Source: JACKAN01 sp964502735 (GTDB lineage: Bacteria; Bdellovibrionota; Bdellovibrionia; Bdellovibrionales; UBA1609). Taken from it: 12,342 nucleotides of DNA. This document shows, one piece after another, positions 6,175 to 12,342 of this stretch. The position numbers and the translations under genes were made by a program. The notes under the pieces are model-generated. The model did no database searches. It was given only the letters and a program-made list of their open reading frames with translations, and had not been told where the DNA came from. How positions within the stretch are numbered: the stretch's first letter is position 1; every line of letters begins with the position of its first letter. The stretch is from NCBI GenBank assembly GCA_964502735.1, contig CAZCYD010000070.1, positions 1 to 12,342 of the forward strand, written 5' to 3'.

Positions 6175-6967
6175 GTTTAATTGGTTTGGTTTTTTTATTG
6201 TTTTCTTATTTTCGCAAGGCGCGTGGAGTTTAGATTGGTGGACGGGTCCGTTACACAGCTTTGATACCGGAGACGCTATAGCTTGCCCAGGGCAGAAGAC
6301 AGAGATGTTAGCTCTGTATGAAAATCACAACTTGCCTCAACAAAATTCCGATTTAAAATTTGATGTACGGTCTTTTAAATATATAGAAAGCCTTGATGAG
6401 GGGCTCGATCTTGCCTATGAAAAAATTGTCAAAAAGAATAAAGAACTGGCTCAACAAATTAAAAAGAATGTGCCAACTATTCTACAGCAGATATCTTTTG
6501 TTGAACTGTCTTTTGACTCTAAAGAAAGTAGCTATGATAGGTTTTATTGGAGGCTGGGGCACAATATAAGATTGGGTACCAAAACTATTAGGATGTCATT
6601 TGACACTTGTACCTTCAGTTCAGTTTATAAATTAAAATACAACTTTAAGGACCAATCTATTGCTGGCTACTTAGTGAACAAAGAAATTTGGCAGGAGTTA
6701 GACATTTTAAATAAAGTTTACGTCATCATTGAATTGGCTTTTTTGTCTTCTTGGGAATCAGGTAGCTTTGATCACATTAGCGGAGATTATAACGATCTTC
6801 CGGGTGATACTTCTGATGGAAGATATAATTGGCTTCTCGAAGGAGAACAATACTATCTCATTCGGTACACTTTGGCGGGGTTACTAGCTGATCATATGGA
6901 GATAGGAGCCTACCAATGGGAAATGAGCTTTAATTTTTTAATGGGAAACAATTTGGATAATTTATAA
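6161..6967 (+). CDS. Exported protein, divergent short paralogue of the preceding gene
   Basis: This 268-aa product begins with a signal peptide (about 1-23, hydrophobic FGFFIVFLFSQGAWS, then LDWW). It matches the N-terminal half of the preceding protein in order. TGDAIAC (36-42) answers GGDAVVC. EMLALYE (48-54) answers ELLDIYE. A second cysteine, C150, answers C133. IWQELDILNKVYVIIELAFL (176-195) answers LWEQMDTLNRAALLLHEIIY. YLIRYTLAGLLAD answers the stretch SLNALIFTSLIDD. The HE pair is not kept (E-L at the aligned positions), and the beta-rich second half is absent. Its ATG lies within the end of the previous gene (14-nt overlap), with AAGGAG 9 nt upstream. It may be a partner, a non-catalytic relative or an antagonist; the function is unknown. 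Confidence 0.7.
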   Translation: MVKIKFNWFGFFIVFLFSQGAWSLDWWTGPLHSFDTGDAIACPGQKTEMLALYENHNLPQQNSDLKFDVRSFKYIESLDEGLDLAYEKIVKKNKELAQQIKKNVPTILQQISFVELSFDSKESSYDRFYWRLGHNIRLGTKTIRMSFDTCTFSSVYKLKYNFKDQSIAGYLVNKEIWQELDILNKVYVIIELAFLSSWESGSFDHISGDYNDLPGDTSDGRYNWLLEGEQYYLIRYTLAGLLADHMEIGAYQWEMSFNFLMGNNLDNL

Positions 6968-6998
6968 TTGTTGGATTTTTAATTTAGAGGTGAGTGTT

Positions 6999-8273
6999 AT
7001 GAGGTATTTTAAGACTGTAAAGTTATTTTCAGCTCTTTGGGTTTTATTCCTGGCAGCAGATATATCGCTAGCGAGTATTTGCACAAGAAGTGATAGAGTC
7101 AAAGTGGCTATTGAGAGTCACTTTCAAAAATCTTGTAAAGACATTCTGCCAATTGAACTTCGAGCTATTGATTATTTGTATATAAGCAGTGTTGATAGTT
7201 TTTTCGAAGATGATTTTAAAGATTTAACAAACTTGAATGAGTTGGTTATTGAGTTTTATTATGGAAACTCTTTACCTGAGGGTATTTTTAATCCATTGGT
7301 GAATTTAAAGAGGTTAAGTATTTATAATAATAGCTTAATGCGTTTAGATTGGGGTTTAAAATCACTAAGTCCAGATTTGTTTAAGTACAATTCAAAACTA
7401 GTTTATTTAGACATTCGCCAGCATCAGTTTAACACTCTGCCCGAAGATATATTTAAGCATAACAAAAATTTGATTTTTGTAAGAATGAGCAGGAATGTTT
7501 CATATTTTGGCTATAATAATAAAGGACACCCTGAATATCGATTGACGGGTTTGCCGCTGAATATATTTAACAATATTCAAGTCGTTGATGCTCCTTTTGA
7601 GCGCCCCGATGAACGTGATGGGTCTTATTGGAATCCCGGTGGTTTTTTAGATCCAAATCCCAATTTACTTAATGGAAAATATAATTCTCCTTGCGGGCAA
7701 AATGGCACTTTAGAGGAAAGAATAAAAGACTGTTCTCTTGAAAAAGTGGTTAAGGGTTTAAACGGTAGGTTGTATACATGGAGGTTGGTGTCTAGATCTG
7801 AAAAAGCGCGAGAAGTGTGGCAAGATGTAGCTAGTCGTTTACTTTGGGGAGATATTGGGAAAGCAAACATCAATTGTCTAAAGGCTAAAATTGTTTTTTG
7901 TGAAAGCGACAAAGCTATAGAAGCTGGTGCAAACATTCCTACAAAATGGCACTTGCCTAACATCAGAATTATCAAAGAAGCTCAAAGTCATGGGATGTTT
8001 GAAGCACTCCCTAGAATCTATGGCGACTTTGAAAAGCGTAATACGAATTATTTCCTTAATGAAAAATTGGAGTGTAATGATCATGAAGCAAGCTATTCAT
8101 GGCATGGCTTTCCCGGAAACATTCTTGAGAGCCCGATTAAATCTGGAATAGATGCGAGCAATAAAAACTACCCCTATTTGATGCGCTTTGATTCTTTTAG
8201 AACAGTTAAAAATGATTATGGATTTTTTCATAGACCAGTTCATGCGAGGTGTTACGCAACGTCAATTAATTAA
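6999..8273 (+). CDS. Exported leucine-rich-repeat protein with Lcl/DUF1566-like C-terminus
   Basis: A signal peptide (about 1-26, ending ISLAS) leads into a leucine-rich-repeat region (about 72-200). Its repeats include LTNLNELVIEF, LPEGIFNPLVNLKRLSIYNN, LFKYNSKLVYLDIRQHQFNT, LPEDIFKHNKNLIFVRMSRN and LPLNIFNNIQVV. These follow the LxxLPxxIFxxLxNLxxL pattern of extracellular LRRs that bind proteins. The C-terminal 170 residues look like the Lcl C-terminal/DUF1566 type: WQDVASRLLWGD (274-285), cysteines 293 and 301, KWHLPN (316-321), ALPR and a closing VHARCYA (414-420). I place the start at ATG 6999, 6 nt after GAGGTG; a GTG at 6990 lacks an RBS. The gene follows the previous one by 31 nt. A surface binding protein is likely, though the partner is unknown. 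Confidence 0.72.
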   Translation: MRYFKTVKLFSALWVLFLAADISLASICTRSDRVKVAIESHFQKSCKDILPIELRAIDYLYISSVDSFFEDDFKDLTNLNELVIEFYYGNSLPEGIFNPLVNLKRLSIYNNSLMRLDWGLKSLSPDLFKYNSKLVYLDIRQHQFNTLPEDIFKHNKNLIFVRMSRNVSYFGYNNKGHPEYRLTGLPLNIFNNIQVVDAPFERPDERDGSYWNPGGFLDPNPNLLNGKYNSPCGQNGTLEERIKDCSLEKVVKGLNGRLYTWRLVSRSEKAREVWQDVASRLLWGDIGKANINCLKAKIVFCESDKAIEAGANIPTKWHLPNIRIIKEAQSHGMFEALPRIYGDFEKRNTNYFLNEKLECNDHEASYSWHGFPGNILESPIKSGIDASNKNYPYLMRFDSFRTVKNDYGFFHRPVHARCYATSIN

Positions 8274-8297
8274 AGGGTAAAGTTTACTCTGAGCGGA

Positions 8298-8326
8298 ATT
8301 AAACGAGGTTTGTAGGTCTGTTTAAT
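8298..8326. repeat. 7-bp inverted repeat before the kelch gene
   Basis: ATTAAAC (8298-8304) and GTTTAAT (8320-8326) are exact reverse complements around 15 nt, within the 75-nt gap before the kelch gene. They could fold in mRNA or form an operator. No terminator or clear promoter is visible here. Confidence 0.35.
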
Positions 8327-8348
8327 ATTAAGTTTAAAGGAGAGTATT

Positions 8349-9704
8349 GTGAATAAATTTAAAAAAAAATATATTATAAATAAAATAATTTTCATATTGC
8401 TTTGTGTTTACGCAACAGCCGATTCATTTGCCGCTGGATCCTGGCAAACATTGCCAGACTTCGGACTTTCTGAAAGAAGTGAAGTCCAAATATCGGTGGG
8501 TGATGGTCAAGTATTTTTATTTGGTGGCGTTGGGCCCAATTTAAGTGGCAAATCTGCCTTCCAAGTTGAGGCTTACAATGATGGTGTACTTTATAACTCT
8601 AAAACAAATAGCTGGAAACCTCTGCCTCCTGCGCCGATCACTAAAGGGATCGCAAATGCAAATTCCCTCTGGTCAGGGCAAGAATTTGTGACTCTTGGGG
8701 GCTATTACTGGAGTGGACCACATGGTTGCAAAGGGCCTGGTCGTAGTCATGCTGGTGGTGGCTGTTACAGTCGTCACTATTCGACAGAAAGTGCATTTTT
8801 TGATCCCAAATTGTTCACCTGGCGTAAGTATCCTTACTCAAGCCATATAGAGCCAAAGGCTTTGCACTTTGATGAGAACACCAATCAGTTACTTCTTATG
8901 GTGCAAGGAGATAGTCGTTTACCCTATTATAGCTCTGACATGATGATCTCAATGGGTAATTTAAGTAGCTTTCAATATCAGTTCTCTGCGGATGTTAGCT
9001 TAAAGGAAATTGGCAAACTCGCAGAATATGCTTCTGCATGGCACTCAGCTAGAAGAGAATTTATTATATGGGGTGGACGACGGTATGACTCTAGACTTGG
9101 ATATAGGAGCGGTTTTATTTATTCGGCTAACTCTGATAGTTGGAGGCGCATGCCTGCGCCACCCAGTGGTTTTCTGGGTCGATTTGATATGGCTCATGCG
9201 TTAATTGGTGACAAACTTATTGTCTGGGGCGGAAGGACTGATGCTAGCCGACGCCACAATTTGTCAGATGGCGCTATGTTTGATTTAGTTACAAACACAT
9301 GGACGTTAATAAGTCCAGCTCCTATAGAGGCAAGAGATAATCCATCGTTTGCATCAAATGGAAAGCAACTTTTCATTGGTTTTGGATCACTTGTTAGCGA
9401 AGATTTGTTAAAAGCTCGGGAAAGTACTGCAGATTTTGAGCGTGTGGATCGACTTCGTCTAAATGGGAGACACTGGTACCCGGCTCCAGAAAGTGCAGAT
9501 GCTGCTATTTTTAATCCTAACAACAATACTTGGGAAAAATTGCCTGATCCTCCTCTTTCTGCTCCACGATCATTTCCAGCGGTTACATGGCACGAAGATA
9601 AAATTTATTTTTGGGGTGGAAGAGGAAGTGGTCTTGCCAATGATGGTCGGTATTTTAATGATGGAGCTGTGTATACAATTAATCATAAAAAAGTGGCACA
9701 ATAG
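8349..9704 (+). CDS. Exported kelch-repeat beta-propeller protein
   Basis: The 451-aa product has a basic N-terminus (NKFKKKYIINK), a hydrophobic core (IIFILLCVY) and a likely cut after DSFA (residue 28). The rest is kelch motifs: strands ending in Gly-Gly at 59-60, 117-118, 242-243, 294-295 and 423-424. Two degenerate ones (LLLMVQG near 187, LFIGFGS near 346) make about seven blades. Each blade is followed by the usual conserved Trp near N.W or D.W (NSWKPLPPAP, DSWRRMPAPP, NTWTLISPAP, NTWEKLPDPP). A Gly- and Cys-rich insert (about 123-141) lies in blade 2. Kelch propellers bind proteins or sugars, and some are oxidases, but I see no metal-site evidence. The start is GTG 8349, preceded by AAAGGAGA with 5-nt spacing. 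It is the last intact gene of the cluster. Confidence 0.82.
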   Translation: MNKFKKKYIINKIIFILLCVYATADSFAAGSWQTLPDFGLSERSEVQISVGDGQVFLFGGVGPNLSGKSAFQVEAYNDGVLYNSKTNSWKPLPPAPITKGIANANSLWSGQEFVTLGGYYWSGPHGCKGPGRSHAGGGCYSRHYSTESAFFDPKLFTWRKYPYSSHIEPKALHFDENTNQLLLMVQGDSRLPYYSSDMMISMGNLSSFQYQFSADVSLKEIGKLAEYASAWHSARREFIIWGGRRYDSRLGYRSGFIYSANSDSWRRMPAPPSGFLGRFDMAHALIGDKLIVWGGRTDASRRHNLSDGAMFDLVTNTWTLISPAPIEARDNPSFASNGKQLFIGFGSLVSEDLLKARESTADFERVDRLRLNGRHWYPAPESADAAIFNPNNNTWEKLPDPPLSAPRSFPAVTWHEDKIYFWGGRGSGLANDGRYFNDGAVYTINHKKVAQ

Positions 9705-9916
9705 TGTTAAGACCGTTGCACTCACTTCTGTAGTAATCGATTTTATTCAAATGTAGATAAATTTACTGGAAGTTATTGGAAAAGACGCGCCCTGGTAAGG
9801 TTATTGGGAGATTTGGGCCTCTCTAACTGGTGCATCACTTAGTCTCCATGGTTGATTTTTCATAATTGATCTGTTAGATGCTTTCGTAATTGCACAATTG
9901 TGCTAAGGGAGGGAGC
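9705..9916. other. Intergenic stretch after the kelch gene
   Basis: No coding region, RNA gene or terminator is visible. The only structure I find is the palindrome at 9892-9903. A weak promoter-like pair, TTGATT (9852-9857) and TAGATG (9875-9880) with 17-nt spacing, is too poor to call. Confidence 0.4.
9892..9903. promoter_or_regulatory. 12-bp perfect palindrome upstream of the truncated exported gene
   Basis: GCACAATTGTGC is self-complementary and ends a few bases before the AGGGAGGG ribosome site of the gene at 9917. The position suits an operator. A short hairpin that affects the leader is also possible. Confidence 0.4.
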
Positions 9917-10111
9917 ATGAATTATTTCTTAATAGTTTTTTCAATGATGGCAACTTTGAGCCTTCAAGCTTTTGCATCGATACCAAATTTAGAATGTGAG
10001 CCATTAGACCAATCTTTTAATGGTGAGTGTGCTGGTGAAATTAGTAAGTCAGAACTTTTATTAAAAGTTTCTGACAGTTCAAAGTTTCAATACTCCATAT
10101 GTTGTTGTTAA
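9917..10111 (+). pseudogene. Exported protein, 3' end lost at an IS110 fragment
   Basis: The ATG at 9917 follows a strong AGGGAGGG site. The first 20 residues form a signal peptide (MNYFLIVFSMMATLSLQAFA). The mature part, beginning SIPNLECEPLDQSFNGECAG with Cys at 27 and 38, is a secreted-protein type similar in style to its neighbours. The coding frame then runs into the reverse complement of an IS110 transposase gene and ends artificially as ICCC and a stop. So only the first 55-60 residues are original, and the remainder of the gene is gone from the window. I do not recognise the family. It was probably the next member of the exported-protein cluster, possibly with its own promoter given the 212-bp gap. 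Confidence 0.6.
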
Positions 10112-10861
10112 TAACTTCCTAGCCAGTGCCACCACGGCTATCTTCTTATTCCTCTTCTTCTCTATTCTCTTAAAAAAATCATACAATGGCTTCGCGGCGT
10201 GATTTTTACTCATCCGGGCTACTGTGTGAGCACATTGAAGCAAAACTCGCCTCAATTCCCTACGGCCATCACTATTTATTCGACCCATATGAGTATTATT
10301 GCCACTTTGATAAATCCGTGGAGTTAATGCTCCATACTTAGCCACACTCTTCTTATTGTTAAACCGCCCAGCCTCATCTAGAGCACTAAGTAAAACTCTT
10401 GAACTCAGTTTACCTATTCTAGGAACACTTTCTAATAATTCAATACGAGGGTCCTCTATAGCGTATATTTTCACTAAAAGTTTATCCTCTGATAACTTCA
10501 ATGAAGAGATCGCGCTCATCATACTCTTCACAATTAATTTTTGTGTGTCGGCAACTTTTAACTTATTAACAAGCTCTTCATAGTTTGCTACTGAGAAGAA
10601 GCCTTTAGGGATTTTTACACCTTCTTGTTTCATTATTCCCTGAATGCTGTTGACGAGATCTACTCGTTTACGCATCAGCTTTTCTCGGGCTGACAATAAC
10701 TCGCGAAGTTCACGAACATGGCCCTCAACTATATGAACCGCTTTCGGTAATAAACCACCACGGCCAAGCTCAGCTAACTTTCTAGCATCTATTTTATCCG
10801 TCTTACCACTGGAGTGGCTGATCCACTTGATCTCATTAGGGTGAACCACATGGAGATTGAC
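10079..10861 (-). pseudogene. IS110-family transposase, truncated at both ends
   Basis: The frame is open from 10861 down to a TGA at 10079. It encodes the C-terminal two-thirds of an IS110-type transposase. Counting from the GTG at 10849, it has the end of the DEDD domain (GKTDKIDARKLAELGRGG, 15-32), a helical linker (40-130), and the Tnp20 region. That region contains LLESVPRIGKLSSRVLL (138-154), the block with KYGALTPRI, and GRINSDGRRELRRVLLQCAH, where S193 matches the family's catalytic serine. The first acidic residues and probably 60 or more N-terminal residues are missing, cut off at the IS3 left end (10862). The C-terminus stops a few residues after LLTTTYGVLK, where it meets the exported gene. 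With one catalytic domain lost and no left end, it cannot move by itself. Confidence 0.85.
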
Positions 10862-11062
10862 TGGACATCCCCAAAAGTACTGGACAAATTTTAGTGAACG
10901 ATTTACCCCCCAATAGGAGGAGAGAATCGTGGAAAAGAGGAAAGATTCAAAAAAGTCTTACAGTACAGAGTTTAAACAAGAAGCTGTGGCACGTTGTAAG
11001 ATTATTGGAAAGACAAAGACTTGTGAAGAACTGGGGATAGCCCCTTCAACATTACTCCGATG
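10862..11062 (+). mobile_element. Left-end remnant of an IS3-family element
   Basis: The stretch starts with tggacatccccaaaagtact, a typical IS3-family left tip, exactly where the IS110 frame breaks. It continues with the start of orfA, then ends abruptly near 11062 in serine recombinase sequence. OrfB and the right end are absent. The tip and the later tagtgaacga (10892-10901) recur at 12290-12342. Confidence 0.7.
10929..11062 (+). pseudogene. IS3-family OrfA, N-terminal part only
   Basis: GTG 10929 follows AGGAGG with correct spacing. It starts a helix-turn-helix protein with the IS3 OrfA opening KKSYSTEFKQEAVARCKIIG, then TKTCEELGIAPSTLLRW. OrfA binds the element ends and, by frameshifting with OrfB, forms the transposase. 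After about 44 residues the sequence leaves the family: the bases from about 11062 code, in another frame, for a serine recombinase. The ORF runs on to 11159 in its own frame only as out-of-frame reading of the recombinase. About half of OrfA is missing. Confidence 0.75.
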
Positions 11063-11434
11063 GAACAACTCGACACGAATTCCCCTATGGGACTTGCTCT
11101 CTTCACAATTCTTGGTGCGCTGGCTCAGATGGAGCGGGAAATTATCAGAAACCATGTGATCGCAGGTTTGCAAAATGCCAAGGCCAAAGGCAAAAAAATA
11201 GGCCGTGAGCGCAAAAAAAACGATGTTTTAATTCATTCACTGCTTGAGGCAGGACTCAGTTTCAGAGAGGTTGCCAGAATCGCCCGCTGTTCGCACGGTT
11301 CGGTTAGCGCGAGCAAAAAAGAACTTCTGGTGAAAAAAGCAGCTCTCAAGGCAAAAGAGGAAGAGACAGAGCAAACTCCGGCGACAGAACTGGTTCCCGA
11401 AATTTCGCCGCCAGCACATCTAGCGACACCATAA
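11060..11434 (+). pseudogene. Serine recombinase (resolvase/invertase), C-terminal part fused behind IS3 orfA
   Basis: The frame encodes the C-terminal side of a small serine recombinase. From near residue 2 it reads EQLDTNSPMGLALFTILGAL, then AQMEREIIRNHVIAGLQNAK, the long helix that links the catalytic and DNA-binding domains, and KGKKIGRERKK. Next comes a C-terminal helix-turn-helix (LLEAGLSFREVARIARCSHG, about 51-70) and an acidic/proline-rich tail. The N-terminal ~100 residues with the catalytic serine are missing, replaced by the IS3 fragment, so no recombination activity is expected. ATG 11060 lies in the junction and is unlikely to be an evolved start. G+C is higher than in the operon to the left. 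A strong terminator follows 28 nt after the stop. Confidence 0.8.
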
Positions 11435-11462
11435 GCCCAACTACAGAGGAACCGTTGACGAG

Positions 11463-11487
11463 GGCCGCAGCAATGCGGCCTTTTTTT
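11463..11487 (+). terminator. Rho-independent terminator after the recombinase fragment
   Basis: A perfect 7-bp GC-rich stem (GGCCGCA, TGCGGCC) with a GCAA tetraloop (11470-11473) is followed by seven T. It ends transcripts of the recombinase gene on the plus strand. Confidence 0.9.
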
Positions 11488-11607
11488 GTTCTCGAAGCCC
11501 TGTGTGCTTTTCTGACCGGATCGCTACCGAGCGGATTTTTGGGAGTCACGTCGGCAGTGCTGACTCGACTGCTGATCCCTACAGATAGAAGGGGTTTTGA
11601 AGTTAAC

Positions 11608-12180
11608 CTAGTTGGAACCAGTGCGCCCTCGTTGCGATTTTTCACGGAACAAAAGGAAATTTAAACCGCCTGTACAAACGGTATAGCCCCCAGCAAGAGC
11701 CCAGGAGTGGCCGGCCGTCATCGTTCCAGACATTGCCACGGCTGTGGCACCAATCCCTCCGGCGAGGGAACCCAAAGCAAAGTTCTTTGTCGCATCATCG
11801 TCACTAATGAGGGACTGCGCGAACATTGGCGCTAAGGCTCCATACAAACAGCCGCCCGCGAATACTGCGACGTGAGTTAAGGCCGCGATTTGAGTTTCTT
11901 TCTTGCTCGCTCCAGCTTCGAACGCCGTTTCTATAAGTTCATTCGAAACACCGAGAACTTCGCAGTTTGGTAGCCCAAAGCTCTCCTCGAGTTCATCGAT
12001 TCTGGCGCCATTAACTGTGCCTGCAGGACGAGCGATGCAGATAGGCTCCCCCTCCTTCACCACGAGTGCTGAGAGACCCTGTGACGATTCGGGCACTGGC
12101 TGGCCTTTTGCCAATCCGACGTTGCCAAAAAACGCGCTAGCAAGGACGAAAAATGTCATCGAAATTAGACTCAGTTTCAT
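11608..12180 (-). CDS. Exported or membrane protein of unknown function
   Basis: The 190-aa product opens with a signal peptide (about 1-24: MKLSLISMTFFVLASAFFGN, then VGLA). A polar domain follows, with CIARPAGTVNGARIDELEES and a second cysteine at NC..VLGVS (about residues 48-75). After a short basic linker (KKE) come glycine-rich hydrophobic segments: IAALTHVAVFAGGCLYGALA (about 97-117), FALGSLAGGIGATAVAMSGT (about 133-152) and WALAGGYTVCTGGLNFLLF (about 158-177). These could be membrane helices, so it is probably an inner-membrane or envelope protein. I do not recognise the family. AAGGAG lies 7 nt before the ATG, and a promoter-like pair lies further upstream. Its G+C is higher than in the operon to the left. 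It converges with the recombinase fragment. Confidence 0.7.
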   Translation of the reverse strand: MKLSLISMTFFVLASAFFGNVGLAKGQPVPESSQGLSALVVKEGEPICIARPAGTVNGARIDELEESFGLPNCEVLGVSNELIETAFEAGASKKETQIAALTHVAVFAGGCLYGALAPMFAQSLISDDDATKNFALGSLAGGIGATAVAMSGTMTAGHSWALAGGYTVCTGGLNFLLFREKSQRGRTGSN

Positions 12181-12207
12181 TTGTGAGCTCCTTTTTCTAG
12201 GTACTTG

Positions 12208-12236
12208 ATTAAGAGAGTTACGAAGCTTCTACTCAA
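12208..12236 (-). promoter_or_regulatory. Predicted promoter of the minus-strand envelope gene
   Basis: On the minus strand, TTGAGT (12231-12236) and CTTAAT (12208-12213) are separated by 17 nt, and each matches the consensus at 4/6. The pair lies about 30 nt upstream of the ATG, with the RBS AAGGAG between. Confidence 0.4.
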
Positions 12237-12289
12237 TTCAAGAATGATGCCTTTGCAGATGTTAGGTGACAACGCGCAACGACTAAAAC

Positions 12290-12342
12290 TGGAATTCCCC
12301 AAGAAAAGTGGAGACTTTTTAGTGAACGAAATTGTTAGTTAA
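12290..12342 (+). mobile_element. Left end of a second IS3-type element running off the window
   Basis: Bases tggaattccccaagaaaagt and the following ggagac align with the IS3 left tip at 10862, as does tagtgaacga at 12320-12329 (identical at 10892-10901), at equivalent distances from the tip. The orientation is the same as the first copy, so orfA would begin just beyond the window. The sequence outside ends with a stop-rich AT stretch. Confidence 0.55.

Noticed and set aside
7625..8151. Several ORFs on both strands inside the LRR gene
   Set aside because: They fall within the LRR/Lcl-like gene, which has a signal peptide, RBS and domain support.
9010..9756. ORFs of 64, 110 and 97 codons overlapping the kelch gene
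   Set aside because: They are shadows of the kelch frame; none has a ribosome site or a recognisable domain.
10356..10583. Plus-strand ORF of 75 codons within the IS110 fragment
   Set aside because: Antisense to a clearly recognisable transposase.
10079..10861. Bridge-RNA region of the IS110 element
   Set aside because: The non-coding end and N-terminal coding part of the element are missing, so no such RNA can be placed here.
11237..11664. ORFs around the recombinase fragment and terminator (both strands)
   Set aside because: They read through the terminator hairpin or oppose the recombinase and the envelope gene; no start signals.
1..12342. CRISPR array, tRNA, rRNA, riboswitch or toxin-antitoxin pair
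   Set aside because: No spaced direct repeats, cloverleaf-like sequence, rRNA-like stretch or convincing toxin-antitoxin pair was seen on either strand by eye.

Overview
The window looks like an accessory, insertion-sequence-rich stretch from a bacterium of the Bdellovibrio type (Bdellovibrionota). The main pointer is the regulator at 3873-4616, which belongs to the TIGR02147/DUF4423 family known mainly from Bdellovibrio-like and Fibrobacter genomes. The exported GNGGDAVVC-type, LRR and kelch proteins behind it fit the same picture. This assignment is inference; there is no rRNA or housekeeping gene to confirm it. Most of the window is AT-rich, while the last ~1.3 kb (from about 11060) is visibly richer in G+C and probably has a different history.

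Layout. (1) 1-3336: nested insertion sequences. A complete IS66-type element (55-2917, perfect 30-bp terminal inverted repeats, tnpA-tnpB-tnpC plus a convergent passenger ORF) sits inside an IS3-family orfB, whose two pieces flank it (2-55 and 2917-3305, right end to about 3336). (2) 3337-3872: no intact gene. It holds what may be a frameshifted remnant gene on the minus strand, a long hairpin, a tandem repeat and a promoter-like site. (3) 3873-9704: the core of the window, a co-directional cluster of one TIGR02147 regulator and four proteins with signal peptides. These are a 521-aa GNGGDAVVC/LLHE protein, a shorter divergent paralogue of its N-terminal half, an LRR protein with an apparent Lcl/DUF1566-like C-terminus, and a kelch propeller. 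The first three genes overlap (8 and 14 nt), so they are probably translationally coupled. (4) 9705-10111: a spacer and the 5' end of a fifth exported protein, cut off by (5) a doubly truncated IS110-family transposase on the minus strand (10079-10861). (6) 10862-11434: the left end and orfA start of an IS3 element fused to the C-terminal part of a serine recombinase, followed by a textbook terminator. (7) 11608-12180 (minus): an exported or membrane protein of unknown function with good RBS and promoter. (8) 12290-12342: what looks like a second IS3-type left end running off the window.

How the parts may work together: the regulator probably controls a small set of envelope or secreted proteins carrying protein- or glycan-binding folds (LRR, Lcl, kelch propeller) together with a paralogous pair of unknown exported proteins. 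IS elements bracket this cassette on both sides and have broken what may be its last member. The cassette is the best candidate here for an undescribed system.
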